DNA of 23,392 nt from a virus, in IMG/VR virus record IMGVR_UViG_3300030380_004923, positions 4,280-27,671 of that record; one strand, written 5' to 3'. The notes below the pieces were generated by a model. The model was not told where the DNA came from and made no database searches. It saw nothing but the letters and a program-made list of their open reading frames with translations. Positions within the stretch are counted from its first letter, which is position 1; each line of letters starts with the position of its first letter. A program made the position numbers and the translations under genes. Shown one piece after another: positions 1-6,598 of this stretch.

Positions 1-1004
1 TCATCATCCTTATCCATTTTTCTCATACGAGATAATTCTTTATTAATAGTAGCTAATGGAATTTTTTTATCTTTAGCGATGCCTAATCTTTTTCTAACGG
101 TACCTTGCTTTAAATTACCAGCTTTTTTACCCTTAGCGGCCATTTTTTCGTAAGTATCACCTTCATCAAATTGACTTCTTAAAAGTGATTTCCAATTAAC
201 CATTATTTCACCTACTCCTCTTATAAAATCAGGATTTCTTAAATCATCTTTAAATTTGCCAAATAATGCCCTTAAATCTTCCTGAAATTGAGATACTGAC
301 CCCGTTGGTTTAAATGGGATAGAATCTGGATCTTCTGGTTCTCCTCTCCTAAAACCACTAAAAGCTTCCTTTAATGTCATGTCAAAAGCATTAGCTATTT
401 CTTTTCTGAATTCTTCTAATTCATCATCATTAAATTGTCTAAATGTAGTTGCTCTTAATCTATCAATAAGCTTTCTAGCGGCTATATATCCTTTATTATC
501 ATATTCGGGTCCAGGAAATGAAGAATCCATTTCTTTTATATTAGCACCTAAGTAATCTTGATAAGTAGTCCCATCATCAAATTTAAGATTAGCCATTAAA
601 TCTATATAATCAACAACTTTACCACTATTTGTAAATTTTACTTTCCATTCTGTTTCAGGTCCATTCATATGAACAACAACTGCTCTACCAGCATATGTAC
701 CTGGTTTCATTTTTCCTTTAACTTGTTCGTCAGCGGGGGTAAGAGCTTTATTTTTTGCTCTTGTCATAGATAATGCTGGGTTAGGATCTTTGTATGATGG
801 TGTTGGGGTATTAGTGTTTTCGCCCATAGACTTTTTAAGATCCTTCACTGCTTTTTCTCTTTTTTTCTCTAAACCTTTAGTTAATTTAGCTGGTTTGTCA
901 GATTTTTTAGATTGAGGACGTCCATACTTAGCCATGTTAGTAGCTAAAGCATATTTTAAACTATCATCATCTTCAAATATTTTTTTAATTTGTTCTATTT
1001 TCAT
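1..1004 (-). CDS. Hypothetical phage protein with capsid-targeting-like N-terminus (partial, C-terminus off window)
   Basis: The reading frame is open from the ATG at 1004-1002 to the left edge. It gives 334 complete codons and no stop, so the C-terminus is missing. I do not recognise a catalytic domain. The N-terminus MKIEQIKKIFEDDDS is a short charged helix ending in I-F-E, like the N-termini of five other proteins in this part of the window. Residues about 30-60 are very Lys-rich. A middle segment contains a TEWKVKFTNSGKVVDYIDL stretch that looks like a small beta domain. The C-terminal visible part is basic (KGKKAGNLKQGTVRKRLGI), a style I associate with uncharacterised proteins of marine T4-like phages. 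The start overlaps the stop of the upstream 43-residue gene by 20 nt. The role could be an internal (packaged) protein or a DNA-associated protein; this is inference only. Confidence 0.8.
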   Translation of the reverse strand, partial: MKIEQIKKIFEDDDSLKYALATNMAKYGRPQSKKSDKPAKLTKGLEKKREKAVKDLKKSMGENTNTPTPSYKDPNPALSMTRAKNKALTPADEQVKGKMKPGTYAGRAVVVHMNGPETEWKVKFTNSGKVVDYIDLMANLKFDDGTTYQDYLGANIKEMDSSFPGPEYDNKGYIAARKLIDRLRATTFRQFNDDELEEFRKEIANAFDMTLKEAFSGFRRGEPEDPDSIPFKPTGSVSQFQEDLRALFGKFKDDLRNPDFIRGVGEIMVNWKSLLRSQFDEGDTYEKMAAKGKKAGNLKQGTVRKRLGIAKDKKIPLATINKELSRMRKMDKDD

Positions 1005-1116
1005 GACATTCACAATTTGATCCGCAGCAACCCGCTTTGGATTTATTTTTTAAAGAAATAACTAATAAACCAACAGCAACACCTACTATTACCGATATAT
1101 AAATAAAACTAAGCAT
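985..1116 (-). CDS. Small Cys-rich single-pass membrane protein (43 aa)
   Basis: This short ORF runs from the ATG at 1116-1114 to the TAA at 987-985 and fills the space between two larger genes. It begins with a hydrophobic helix of about 20 residues (FIYISVIVGVAVGLLVI), followed by a basic stretch (KNKSKAG) and a Cys-rich tail, CCGSNCECHE. The layout is N-terminal membrane anchor, positive-inside loop, then CC-x3-C-x-C. It resembles in style the small FeoB-associated Cys-rich membrane proteins of Bacteroidetes, but I cannot claim homology. The tail could bind a metal or form disulfides. Its start overlaps the upstream cupin-like gene by 8 nt (ATGCTTAG) and its end overlaps the next gene by 20 nt, which is the close packing seen elsewhere here. 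No Shine-Dalgarno is visible. It could be a holin-like or other lysis-associated peptide, but there is only one membrane segment and no lysis gene nearby. Confidence 0.6.
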   Translation of the reverse strand: MLSFIYISVIVGVAVGLLVISLKNKSKAGCCGSNCECHENRTN

Positions 1117-1369
1117 ACTCGTTTATTAATATTTTTAAACACCCACTACCTTTTATTACCCTATGCCAAGTACCTTCTGGTATAAAAATACAATCATTTA
1201 TGGGTTGGGGTAATTTATCATCAAATTGAATCTGCCAATCCGTTTCTCCTATAGGAGTAATATCTCTATCTTTTCTATCACGATGCCATATCAATTCATC
1301 CATTTCCACATCTTCTGAAAAGTGTCTTACATGGTATCCCTTATATATATAATCTTTATATGTAGCCAT
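1109..1369 (-). CDS. Cupin-like small protein (86 aa)
   Basis: The frame continues upstream to an ATG at 1396, but that start lies inside the end of the preceding gene. I prefer the ATG at 1369-1367 (MATYKDYIYKG), which follows the upstream TAA after 1 nt. The protein is short and beta-rich. The WHRDRKD segment (His29, Asp31) and the later FIPEGTWHRVIKG segment (His69) look like the two metal-binding halves of a small cupin barrel, with a Pro-Glu-Gly turn before the second histidine. Similar WHRDRKDR...WHR proteins occur, to my recollection, in marine T4-like phages without assigned function. No N-terminal capsid-targeting-like peptide is present, unlike most neighbours. The substrate is unknown. 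It overlaps the small membrane-protein gene by 8 nt, so the two are probably translationally coupled. Confidence 0.75.
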   Translation of the reverse strand: MATYKDYIYKGYHVRHFSEDVEMDELIWHRDRKDRDITPIGETDWQIQFDDKLPQPINDCIFIPEGTWHRVIKGSGCLKILINEYA

Positions 1370-1370
1370 T

Positions 1371-2375
1371 TTACCAAAAAGTATTTTTATTAGCACCTAA
1401 ACCAAGTTGCTTTGCATATCTTGGTAAATTACATGACCAGTATCCCGCTTTTGTTCTATCTTTTTTATTAGGACAATTATGACGTGCAGAAAATGCTCTA
1501 CGTGCTTTTGGGTTATTAATTTTTGCTCTTAATCCTCCCGAACCAAATGATACTTTTTTAACTCTACCTGTTTTGGGATTTTTAACATAAACATAATAAG
1601 CTTTAGAACCACCTCTTTTAGGAGAATTTAATTTAACATTTTTTCCTCTAAATTCTGCCTCAAACATTCTTTGGTTTGTATCGGCAAATATAACATATCC
1701 GTCTCTTCCAAACATTTTAGTTAGTTCAGTATTTAAACCATCTAAGTTACGTTCATTTTCATCATCAATTTGTATTGGAAATCTTGGATCTATATCACTT
1801 GGATATCCAACTTTAACATTAAATCCTTTATCTTTAAGATTATTTTTTATTTTAATTAAATCCATAAACTTATAATCTTCATTAACAAAAGGAATATCTA
1901 ATGGCACTTGTTCATCTTCAAATATTCCATATTCACCAATATCTGTATTTCTAATTAAGATTTTATCACCTTCATTTATTTTTAAAACTCCTTCATTGAA
2001 TAATTCTCTTGCTTCTGCATAAAAATCTACATAAGATTTAGAACCAATTCTAAAAACACATTCTGATAAGGGTTTGTTATGTTGTTGATGGAATATTAAA
2101 CCAGGAGAAGCATTTACTCCTTCTTGGAGTGTAATGCCCTCAGATGTTTTTGAAATTTCTTTTTCTTGGAATGGAGCCAAATCTTTAAAATTAAAAGATT
2201 TAGTAGTTCCCGTTTCTTCTAACTCCACAGTATAAAAGGGGTGTTCCGCCATAGTAATTTTTGCGGTATCACCATCTACTGTAGTTACCTTATCTCCAAC
2301 AGAGAACTTAGATGAAACATTAACAACGTTTTCTATAGCCTCTCGGATAAGATATCTGAGTTTGAGCTTGTCCAT
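1371..2375 (-). CDS. Phage protein with conserved basic C-terminal domain and capsid-targeting-like N-terminus (334 aa)
   Basis: The ATG at 2375 lies 3 nt after the stop of the upstream gene. The N-terminus MDKLKLRYLIREAIENV is an amphipathic helix containing L-I-R-E. Residues about 25-65 (FSVGDKVTTVDGDTAKI) resemble a small SH3/KOW-like beta barrel. The centre is acidic and unrecognised. The last 80 residues form a distinct basic domain: YVKNPKTGRVKKVSFGSGG, then ARRAFSARHNC, then AGYWSCNLPRYAKQLGL. The two Cys (RHNC and WSC) could bind metal with nearby His. To my recollection, similar C-terminal domains recur in uncharacterised proteins of marine T4-like phages, sometimes joined to other domains, which suggests a nucleic-acid or capsid-interior role. 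I do not recognise a catalytic site. The role is therefore unknown; a packaged DNA-binding protein is a reasonable guess. Confidence 0.85.
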   Translation of the reverse strand: MDKLKLRYLIREAIENVVNVSSKFSVGDKVTTVDGDTAKITMAEHPFYTVELEETGTTKSFNFKDLAPFQEKEISKTSEGITLQEGVNASPGLIFHQQHNKPLSECVFRIGSKSYVDFYAEARELFNEGVLKINEGDKILIRNTDIGEYGIFEDEQVPLDIPFVNEDYKFMDLIKIKNNLKDKGFNVKVGYPSDIDPRFPIQIDDENERNLDGLNTELTKMFGRDGYVIFADTNQRMFEAEFRGKNVKLNSPKRGGSKAYYVYVKNPKTGRVKKVSFGSGGLRAKINNPKARRAFSARHNCPNKKDRTKAGYWSCNLPRYAKQLGLGANKNTFW

Positions 2376-2378
2376 AGA

Positions 2379-2975
2379 TTATTTATCGTCTTTATCTTCT
2401 TTTTCGTCTTCTTTTTTAGCTTTTTTAGAAGTTTTTTTCTCAAAACGTAATCCTTCTAATTCTAATACTTCTCTTAATTTTTCAACTTGAGCCTCAATCA
2501 TAGATAATTTTTCCATTAAATTATTTGATTCAGCCGTTAAAGATTCTCTCATATCAGGATTAGAGGTTGCTTCGGACATTTTTCCTTCTATTTGAGATTT
2601 AATTTCATCAATAGAAGCTTCCATAGCTTTTAACTTATCTTTGCCTTTAGCATAAGTTTCTTTTAACTTAATGTCTCTTTCTTTAATAAGTTTACCAGCA
2701 ACAGAGTTTGCCTTATTTTCTGATTTATAGATACCAAAAATATCTTCTTTAGTAAGGCCCAAAGTAGAAAATTCAAATACATCACCTTTTCCAACTAATT
2801 CTTCCATAGAAGATTTTTTAGAAGGTTTAGTAACATAATACATTTCACCAATTTGGTCTTCTATTGTAACTTTTTTTTCTTTTACAGGTGCACTTTCATT
2901 TTCCGGGATGTTACGTTCAGAAAGCCAGTCTGTAATGTTTTCTTTGATAATTTTTTTAAGTTCTTGTTTTTTCAT
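2379..2975 (-). CDS. Coiled-coil protein with charged tail and capsid-targeting-like N-terminus (198 aa)
   Basis: The N-terminus MKKQELKKIIKENITDWL is a Lys-rich helix with I-K-E at residues 10-12. Residues about 95-175 are a long heptad-like region (KERDIKLKETYAKGKDKLK, later SMIEAQVEKLREVLELEG) that should form a coiled coil. The C-terminal 20 residues are almost purely charged (SKKAKKEDEKEDKDDK). There is no Cys or recognisable enzyme motif. The composition fits a core/scaffold-like or internal structural protein rather than an enzyme. The gene is preceded by a 37-nt gap that carries an AT-rich element and a 13-nt palindrome, so a promoter may lie directly before it. It is followed after 3 nt by the 334-residue gene. 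Alternative: an assembly chaperone. No homologue recognised. Confidence 0.85.
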   Translation of the reverse strand: MKKQELKKIIKENITDWLSERNIPENESAPVKEKKVTIEDQIGEMYYVTKPSKKSSMEELVGKGDVFEFSTLGLTKEDIFGIYKSENKANSVAGKLIKERDIKLKETYAKGKDKLKAMEASIDEIKSQIEGKMSEATSNPDMRESLTAESNNLMEKLSMIEAQVEKLREVLELEGLRFEKKTSKKAKKEDEKEDKDDK

Positions 2976-2980
2976 GATTT

Positions 2981-2993
2981 TAGAATTATTCTA
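2981..2993. repeat. Perfect 6-bp inverted repeat in intergenic gap
   Basis: TAGAATTATTCTA is a perfect palindrome (TAGAAT, a central base, ATTCTA). It lies 6 nt upstream of the start codon at 2975 and next to the AT-rich element of the same gap. It could be an operator-like site or a weak hairpin near the ribosome-loading region. Such a short AT palindrome can also arise by chance in this composition. Confidence 0.25.
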
Positions 2994-2994
2994 T

Positions 2995-3004
2995 AATAAA
3001 TATA
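2995..3004 (-). promoter_or_regulatory. AT-rich promoter-like element, gap upstream of the coiled-coil gene
   Basis: AATAAATATA on the plus strand (TATATTTATT in the coding direction), 20-29 nt upstream of the start at 2975. It lies in one of only four gaps longer than 30 nt in the window. The other three gaps carry closely similar sequences at about the same distance from a start codon. It is the least perfect of the four copies. Function inferred from position and recurrence only. Confidence 0.3.
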
Positions 3005-3012
3005 TAAAGATA

Positions 3013-3585
3013 TTACAACTCTATTTCCTTTAGGCGTTGTATATTATCTTTTAATGCCTTAATTATTTCAGGATTTATTTTGGCATTTGACCAGTTTTCA
3101 ATATCCCCAGCCTCGGATACAAATGTATCACCTCCCTCATTTAAAAATGCATCTACTGCTTGTTCATATTCTACAACAAACGTATCTTTATTAGAGTTTA
3201 ATAATTTTTTTCTATACTCATCATAACCCCCATTAATTTTTAATTGGGTTTCATTTTGAATAACACAATTAAAACATTTTTTATGGATGACCCACATTTT
3301 CCTATTAAGTTTATTAGCCTTCATAGGTTTACCACATGAACAAGTTAAAGGTAAATTTACCATTTCTCTAAGTTTGTCATGTTTAGTAATGGTTTGTTTT
3401 ATACCATTTTTTATAGTCCATTGTTTACCATTTTCCTCCCAAATATCACCTTCAGTATATTGCTTAGATTCTTTTTCATACCCAGCCTGAACTCTAGTTC
3501 TATTAGCAGTATTACCTGTAACTATATTACGCATTCTCTCAACATCACGTTTAGAAAATTCACGATTTAATTGAGATTCACTCAT
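3013..3585 (-). CDS. Zinc-ribbon-like phage protein (190 aa)
   Basis: The ATG at 3585 overlaps the stop of the HAD gene by 4 nt (ATGA), which supports this start. The central region has a Cys-x-Cys pair in LTCSCGKPMKANK, then a basic spacer, and HKKCFNC. This gives four Cys plus a His in a zinc-ribbon-like arrangement. Before it, residues about 40-70 (GDIWEENGKQWTIKNGIKQ) look like a small beta hairpin module. After it comes an acidic helical tail (YEQAVDAFLNEGG; ALKDNIQRLKEIEL). I recall comparable small zinc-ribbon proteins in T4-like phages without known function. It lacks the N-terminal (L/I)-x-E peptide found in most neighbours. A nucleic-acid or protein-binding role is likely; no catalytic residues are evident. 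Confidence 0.85.
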   Translation of the reverse strand: MSESQLNREFSKRDVERMRNIVTGNTANRTRVQAGYEKESKQYTEGDIWEENGKQWTIKNGIKQTITKHDKLREMVNLPLTCSCGKPMKANKLNRKMWVIHKKCFNCVIQNETQLKINGGYDEYRKKLLNSNKDTFVVEYEQAVDAFLNEGGDTFVSEAGDIENWSNAKINPEIIKALKDNIQRLKEIEL

Positions 3586-4133
3586 AACCCTAATTTAGAT
3601 AACTCATTTTTTACTTGTTCGGTTGACTTGAATAATATACCAATCCCTCCTGCAGCTTTCCAAGAGGATATGTTATCTTCTCTATCATCTATTAAAATTT
3701 TATTAGGCCCCGCAAATTTAGCTTTACCACCAGCTTTAAAACCAAACTTTACTGGTACCCCTGGCATGTTTCTTTTTACCCATACACCTTTTCCAATACG
3801 AGATGATTCATCTCTGGATGGTGATGTTAAAATTGTAGGTTTATATTTTTTAACATATTTGTATAAACTTTCTCCCTCGGGCATCCAAGGCATTCCCGCC
3901 CAGAAACGTACACCTATTTGTTTATCTATTAAATTCCAAAACTGTTCATCAGCCTTTTTTTTACCTACTTGAATGGTTCTTTGGGATTCAAATTCATTAG
4001 GTGTAACACCTGCAAATTGTTCAAAACGTCTTTCAAAATCAGTTAAAACCCCGTCCATATCAAGAAATATATCATATGCCTTAGCAAGATCTTCTTGTAA
4101 TAATTCCATTAATGTACCTTTTATTCTATTCAT
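3582..4133 (-). CDS. HAD-superfamily phosphatase (5'-nucleotidase-like) with capsid-targeting-like N-terminus
   Basis: HAD motif I is seen as FLDMDGVLTDF, with nucleophile Asp25 and acid/base Asp27. A motif II threonine or serine lies in TILTSPS, and the motif IV acidic pair is in KILIDDREDN. The cap region contains aromatic WAGMPWMPEG, as in the phage and bacterial 5'(3')-nucleotidase type. The total of 183 residues is normal for that family. The frame extends to an ATG at 4157, but I chose the ATG at 4133 because it overlaps the upstream stop by 8 nt (ATGAATAG), as other genes here do. From this start the N-terminus is MNRIKGTLMELLQEDLAKAY, with L-Q-E just before the HAD fold. The likely reaction is dephosphorylation of a nucleotide or a nucleic-acid 3' end; the substrate is not determined. 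It sits downstream of a P-loop kinase and a nucleotidyltransferase. Confidence 0.88.
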   Translation of the reverse strand: MNRIKGTLMELLQEDLAKAYDIFLDMDGVLTDFERRFEQFAGVTPNEFESQRTIQVGKKKADEQFWNLIDKQIGVRFWAGMPWMPEGESLYKYVKKYKPTILTSPSRDESSRIGKGVWVKRNMPGVPVKFGFKAGGKAKFAGPNKILIDDREDNISSWKAAGGIGILFKSTEQVKNELSKLGL

Positions 4134-5754
4134 ATATGTGTGGATTATCACGTCCAAATTTTCTCATTATTACAGCGGCTAATGAATTAGCTTCATTTTC
4201 ATCTGGAGATCCATCCTCCCCCGAAGTGGGTGTTAGTCTTTTATCTAAATTTTGCATATGATGAACCATTTCATGAGCTATAGTTCTTAAAATATCCGCC
4301 ATATTTCTATTATGTACTACAACTATTATCTTTTCTTCAGAAGGTAAATAACCTCCTAAACTACGATTTTCATAAGCATAATCATTAGAGTTAATAAGTT
4401 TTAATTTGGGACGGTCTACTGAAAGATATTCCATACAATAATTAACAAATTCATTAACTACACTTGCTTTAGCATTCTCCCAAGCTTCATTTAAAAATTT
4501 TTTATATTTAGCTTCTCTTAAATAATTAACTTCTTTTTTATCTTTTTTTAATTCAGGATGGAATTTTACATAAACTTCCCTAGCATCAGGTTTTATTGAA
4601 ACACCATCAACTTCAACTTCTACGGGATATACTTTAGCATCTTCACCATACCAATAATTTATTTTATATCCACCTTCTTTAGTAAGTTCTACTATTAAAC
4701 CTCTATCATAGTCCTGTTCTTCGGCTTGTAAAATTGTTTTTTTACCTCTTTTTAATACAAGATTAGTTTGAGGTAAAACTCCCTCATTTGTTTTTTGTTT
4801 TTTCAATCTTTGTGTTTTCTTTTTAGATGCTTCTTTACGGTTTTTAATATATTCAAAAGCCGACTTTAATTTAGCTTTTTTTAATGGATCTTTAGTTCTA
4901 CCCAAAGCGGCTCTTACTCGTTGATGTATTAAATTTATTACCTGAGATTGTCTAGCATGTGATTTATTTTTAAATGAAGTTTTATTTAAAGTATCTACTA
5001 TATCCTGTCTAGTACTAAATTTTATTCTTACTGTGTCACTTGGATCCTCATCAGTGTATAATCTACGGCCCGATCCTTTAGGTTTTTTACCTGTACCTTT
5101 TTTAGGATCAGCTTCCTCTAATGCATCAGGATCATTAGTTCTAACATCAGAGGCTTTATATCTTACCTGTCTTACTTTTCTATAATCATACCTTGGATAT
5201 AAACCTTCATTAGTTTGAAATATAGATATAAAATCATCTACATTTACTCTATCAGGTAAAAATGTTTTTATTTTTTCTAAATCATTATCCCTAATAGCCT
5301 GTCTTAAATTAGTAGCGGAAAAATCACCTTCTATCCCTGCATCAAATACTTCTACATGGGGGTATTTTTCTTTATCTAATAATGATTTAAATCTACTTTC
5401 TTCACCTTTACCAAATACTGCTCTAATATCATGTGAAGGATTATCTTTTGCATAATCATAAACGGCAGTAACCGGTGTTGGAGTAGGTATTATTTCTATT
5501 TTTTCCAGTTCTGGAAGGTTGGATTTATATAAATCCCAAACTTTAATTGCTTCCTCCACATCAACATCTTCTCTTTCCTTAGTAGATATAAACACTAAAA
5601 CTTTATCTGTATCATTATCTATAGATCTTAAAATAGTAGCAATATGGCCCCTATGTGGTGGTTTAAATGCACCTGGATATAATGAGACTTTTTCTGTAAG
5701 TTGTTCTACTAATAGTTTTTTAACTATTTGTTGGGCTACCTTTAATGGATTCAT
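4126..5754 (-). CDS. Nucleotidyltransferase - basic domain - HExxH metalloprotease fusion (542 aa)
   Basis: Three parts can be seen. Residues 1-22 are a capsid-targeting-like peptide with L-L-V-E at 14-17. Residues about 22-170 are a class I-fold nucleotidyltransferase: PGAFKPPHRGH (residues 27-37, the GxFxPxHxGH site) and FSATNLR (145-151, equivalent to the SSTxxR motif of NMNAT and PPAT). The family joins NMP groups to phosphorylated substrates such as NMN, phosphopantetheine or glycerol phosphate. Residues about 195-320 are very basic (KKGTGKKPKGSGRR; KNKSHARQSQVINLIHQRV). The C-terminus has HEMVHH (494-499) and a downstream acidic stretch DENEAN (518-523) that could give the third zinc ligand, as in gluzincin-type proteases. 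TNEG occurs at 182 and 322, at both edges of the central domain. The start overlaps the upstream kinase stop by 4 nt. The substrate of either enzyme is unknown. Confidence 0.88.
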   Translation of the reverse strand: MNPLKVAQQIVKKLLVEQLTEKVSLYPGAFKPPHRGHIATILRSIDNDTDKVLVFISTKEREDVDVEEAIKVWDLYKSNLPELEKIEIIPTPTPVTAVYDYAKDNPSHDIRAVFGKGEESRFKSLLDKEKYPHVEVFDAGIEGDFSATNLRQAIRDNDLEKIKTFLPDRVNVDDFISIFQTNEGLYPRYDYRKVRQVRYKASDVRTNDPDALEEADPKKGTGKKPKGSGRRLYTDEDPSDTVRIKFSTRQDIVDTLNKTSFKNKSHARQSQVINLIHQRVRAALGRTKDPLKKAKLKSAFEYIKNRKEASKKKTQRLKKQKTNEGVLPQTNLVLKRGKKTILQAEEQDYDRGLIVELTKEGGYKINYWYGEDAKVYPVEVEVDGVSIKPDAREVYVKFHPELKKDKKEVNYLREAKYKKFLNEAWENAKASVVNEFVNYCMEYLSVDRPKLKLINSNDYAYENRSLGGYLPSEEKIIVVVHNRNMADILRTIAHEMVHHMQNLDKRLTPTSGEDGSPDENEANSLAAVIMRKFGRDNPHIYE

Positions 5755-6551
5755 GAAAAAAATTGTTTTACTCTTGATTTTGCTTCATCTTTAGATACAG
5801 AATTAGACTTAATGTCTTCTACTTTATCAGAATTTATAAAATCGTTTATTTGTTTATTTAATTCAGCTTTACTCTTTTCAGAACGTGCCCTTTCTTTATC
5901 CGTTTTAGGTTTTGTATTAGTAGGTTTAAAGGGTTCCACATACTTATCCACTAATGTTTTTAAATCCTTTAAGGATTCTCCCTTTTTTAACGCCTTATCA
6001 TTTACTACTGAAACAAAGTTACTTCCAAACTCATTTTTATATAAATCATAATTTTGAGTTATACTATTCCAAGTACGTAACACAATAGCAGGAGATAAAC
6101 TTCTATCTTCACCTTGGCTACGTTGAAAACGAGTTTCATTTCTATCTAATGCTTTTTCTAATGAAGCAAATACATATACCATTAAAATATCATATCCTAA
6201 ATCCTCTAATTCTTTTTTTAATTTTAAAGTAGGTCTTGAACTAGCAGCAGTACCATCTAATATAAAATTTTTCTTACCTAATATAATATCTTTAATAAAA
6301 GGTCTAAATTCCTTATTAGCAGCCGCCATCGCTTTAGCAGCCTTACTTCTTGCTTCAGCATCTGCATTTTTTAAATCTAAAGATACTCCTGCATCTTTTA
6401 AATTGCGTATAAAATAATCATCTACATTTAAGATTAGAGCATTATCTACATCTTCTATAAATGAAGATTTTCCTGCTCCAGGAGCTCCGGCTAATATAAG
6501 GGCTTTAGGGTTGGTGGATTGTTCTAATATGATATCACGCAATCTAATCAT
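5751..6551 (-). CDS. P-loop kinase, zeta-toxin/polynucleotide-kinase-like, with capsid-targeting-like N-terminus (266 aa)
   Basis: Residues 1-11, MIRLRDIILEQ, form a short helix with I-L-E. A Walker A loop AGAPGAGKSS follows (Lys28), then LNVDDYF (Asp44-Asp45), where zeta-toxin and polynucleotide-kinase families place the general base. A middle hydrophobic strand ILMVYVF is followed by an Arg-rich lid (RNETRFQRSQGEDR). This is a small-molecule or nucleic-acid kinase fold that uses ATP; the acceptor is not determined. The C-terminal 60 residues are a Lys/Glu-rich linker and helix without recognised function. The gene follows a 45-nt gap with an AT-rich element and a possible weak terminator, so it probably opens the accessory transcription unit. 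It ends in a 4-nt overlap (ATGA) with the nucleotidyltransferase gene. An antitoxin partner is not visible, which argues against a toxin role. Confidence 0.85.
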   Translation of the reverse strand: MIRLRDIILEQSTNPKALILAGAPGAGKSSFIEDVDNALILNVDDYFIRNLKDAGVSLDLKNADAEARSKAAKAMAAANKEFRPFIKDIILGKKNFILDGTAASSRPTLKLKKELEDLGYDILMVYVFASLEKALDRNETRFQRSQGEDRSLSPAIVLRTWNSITQNYDLYKNEFGSNFVSVVNDKALKKGESLKDLKTLVDKYVEPFKPTNTKPKTDKERARSEKSKAELNKQINDFINSDKVEDIKSNSVSKDEAKSRVKQFFS

Positions 6552-6564
6552 TTAGTATACTTTG

Positions 6565-6576
6565 TATATAAATATA
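6565..6576 (-). promoter_or_regulatory. AT-rich promoter-like element upstream of the kinase gene
   Basis: TATATAAATATA on the plus strand (TATATTTATATA in the coding direction), 14-25 nt upstream of the kinase start codon. It is part of a near inverted repeat TTTGTATAT-AA-ATATACGAAA. The identical 12-mer occurs in the gap before the 219-residue structural gene at a similar distance. Role as promoter or operator is inferred. Confidence 0.4.
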
Positions 6577-6578
6577 CG

Positions 6579-6598
6579 AAAAAAGATTGAGGAATCCT
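6579..6598 (-). terminator. Possible weak rho-independent terminator after the PD-(D/E)XK nuclease
   Basis: In the coding direction AGGATT-CCTC-AATCTT can fold into a 6-bp stem with one G-T pair and a 4-nt loop, overlapping and followed by a run of six T. The stem begins within the stop codon of the nuclease gene. It is short and AT-rich, so termination would be weak at best. The position between replication genes and the accessory genes makes it plausible. Confidence 0.25.

Noticed and set aside
1370-1396. Upstream start (MLIKILFGK) for the cupin-like gene
   Set aside because: It would extend 26 nt into the C-terminus of the preceding gene. The ATG at 1369 follows that gene's stop directly and gives a natural N-terminus.
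3571-3972. Plus-strand open frame of 133 codons opposite the HAD phosphatase gene
   Set aside because: It lies wholly antisense to a gene with clear HAD motifs, has no recognisable domain, and its composition is that of the reversed gene.
4134-4157. Upstream start (MDVIIHTY) for the HAD gene
   Set aside because: It lies deeper inside the preceding gene. The ATG at 4133 gives the 8-nt overlap used elsewhere in this genome and the shared (L/I)-x-E N-terminus.
5751-6551. Zeta-type toxin of a toxin-antitoxin pair
   Set aside because: No small antitoxin gene is adjacent. The gene is coupled to a nucleotidyltransferase and has a targeting-like N-terminus, so a kinase role in infection is more likely.
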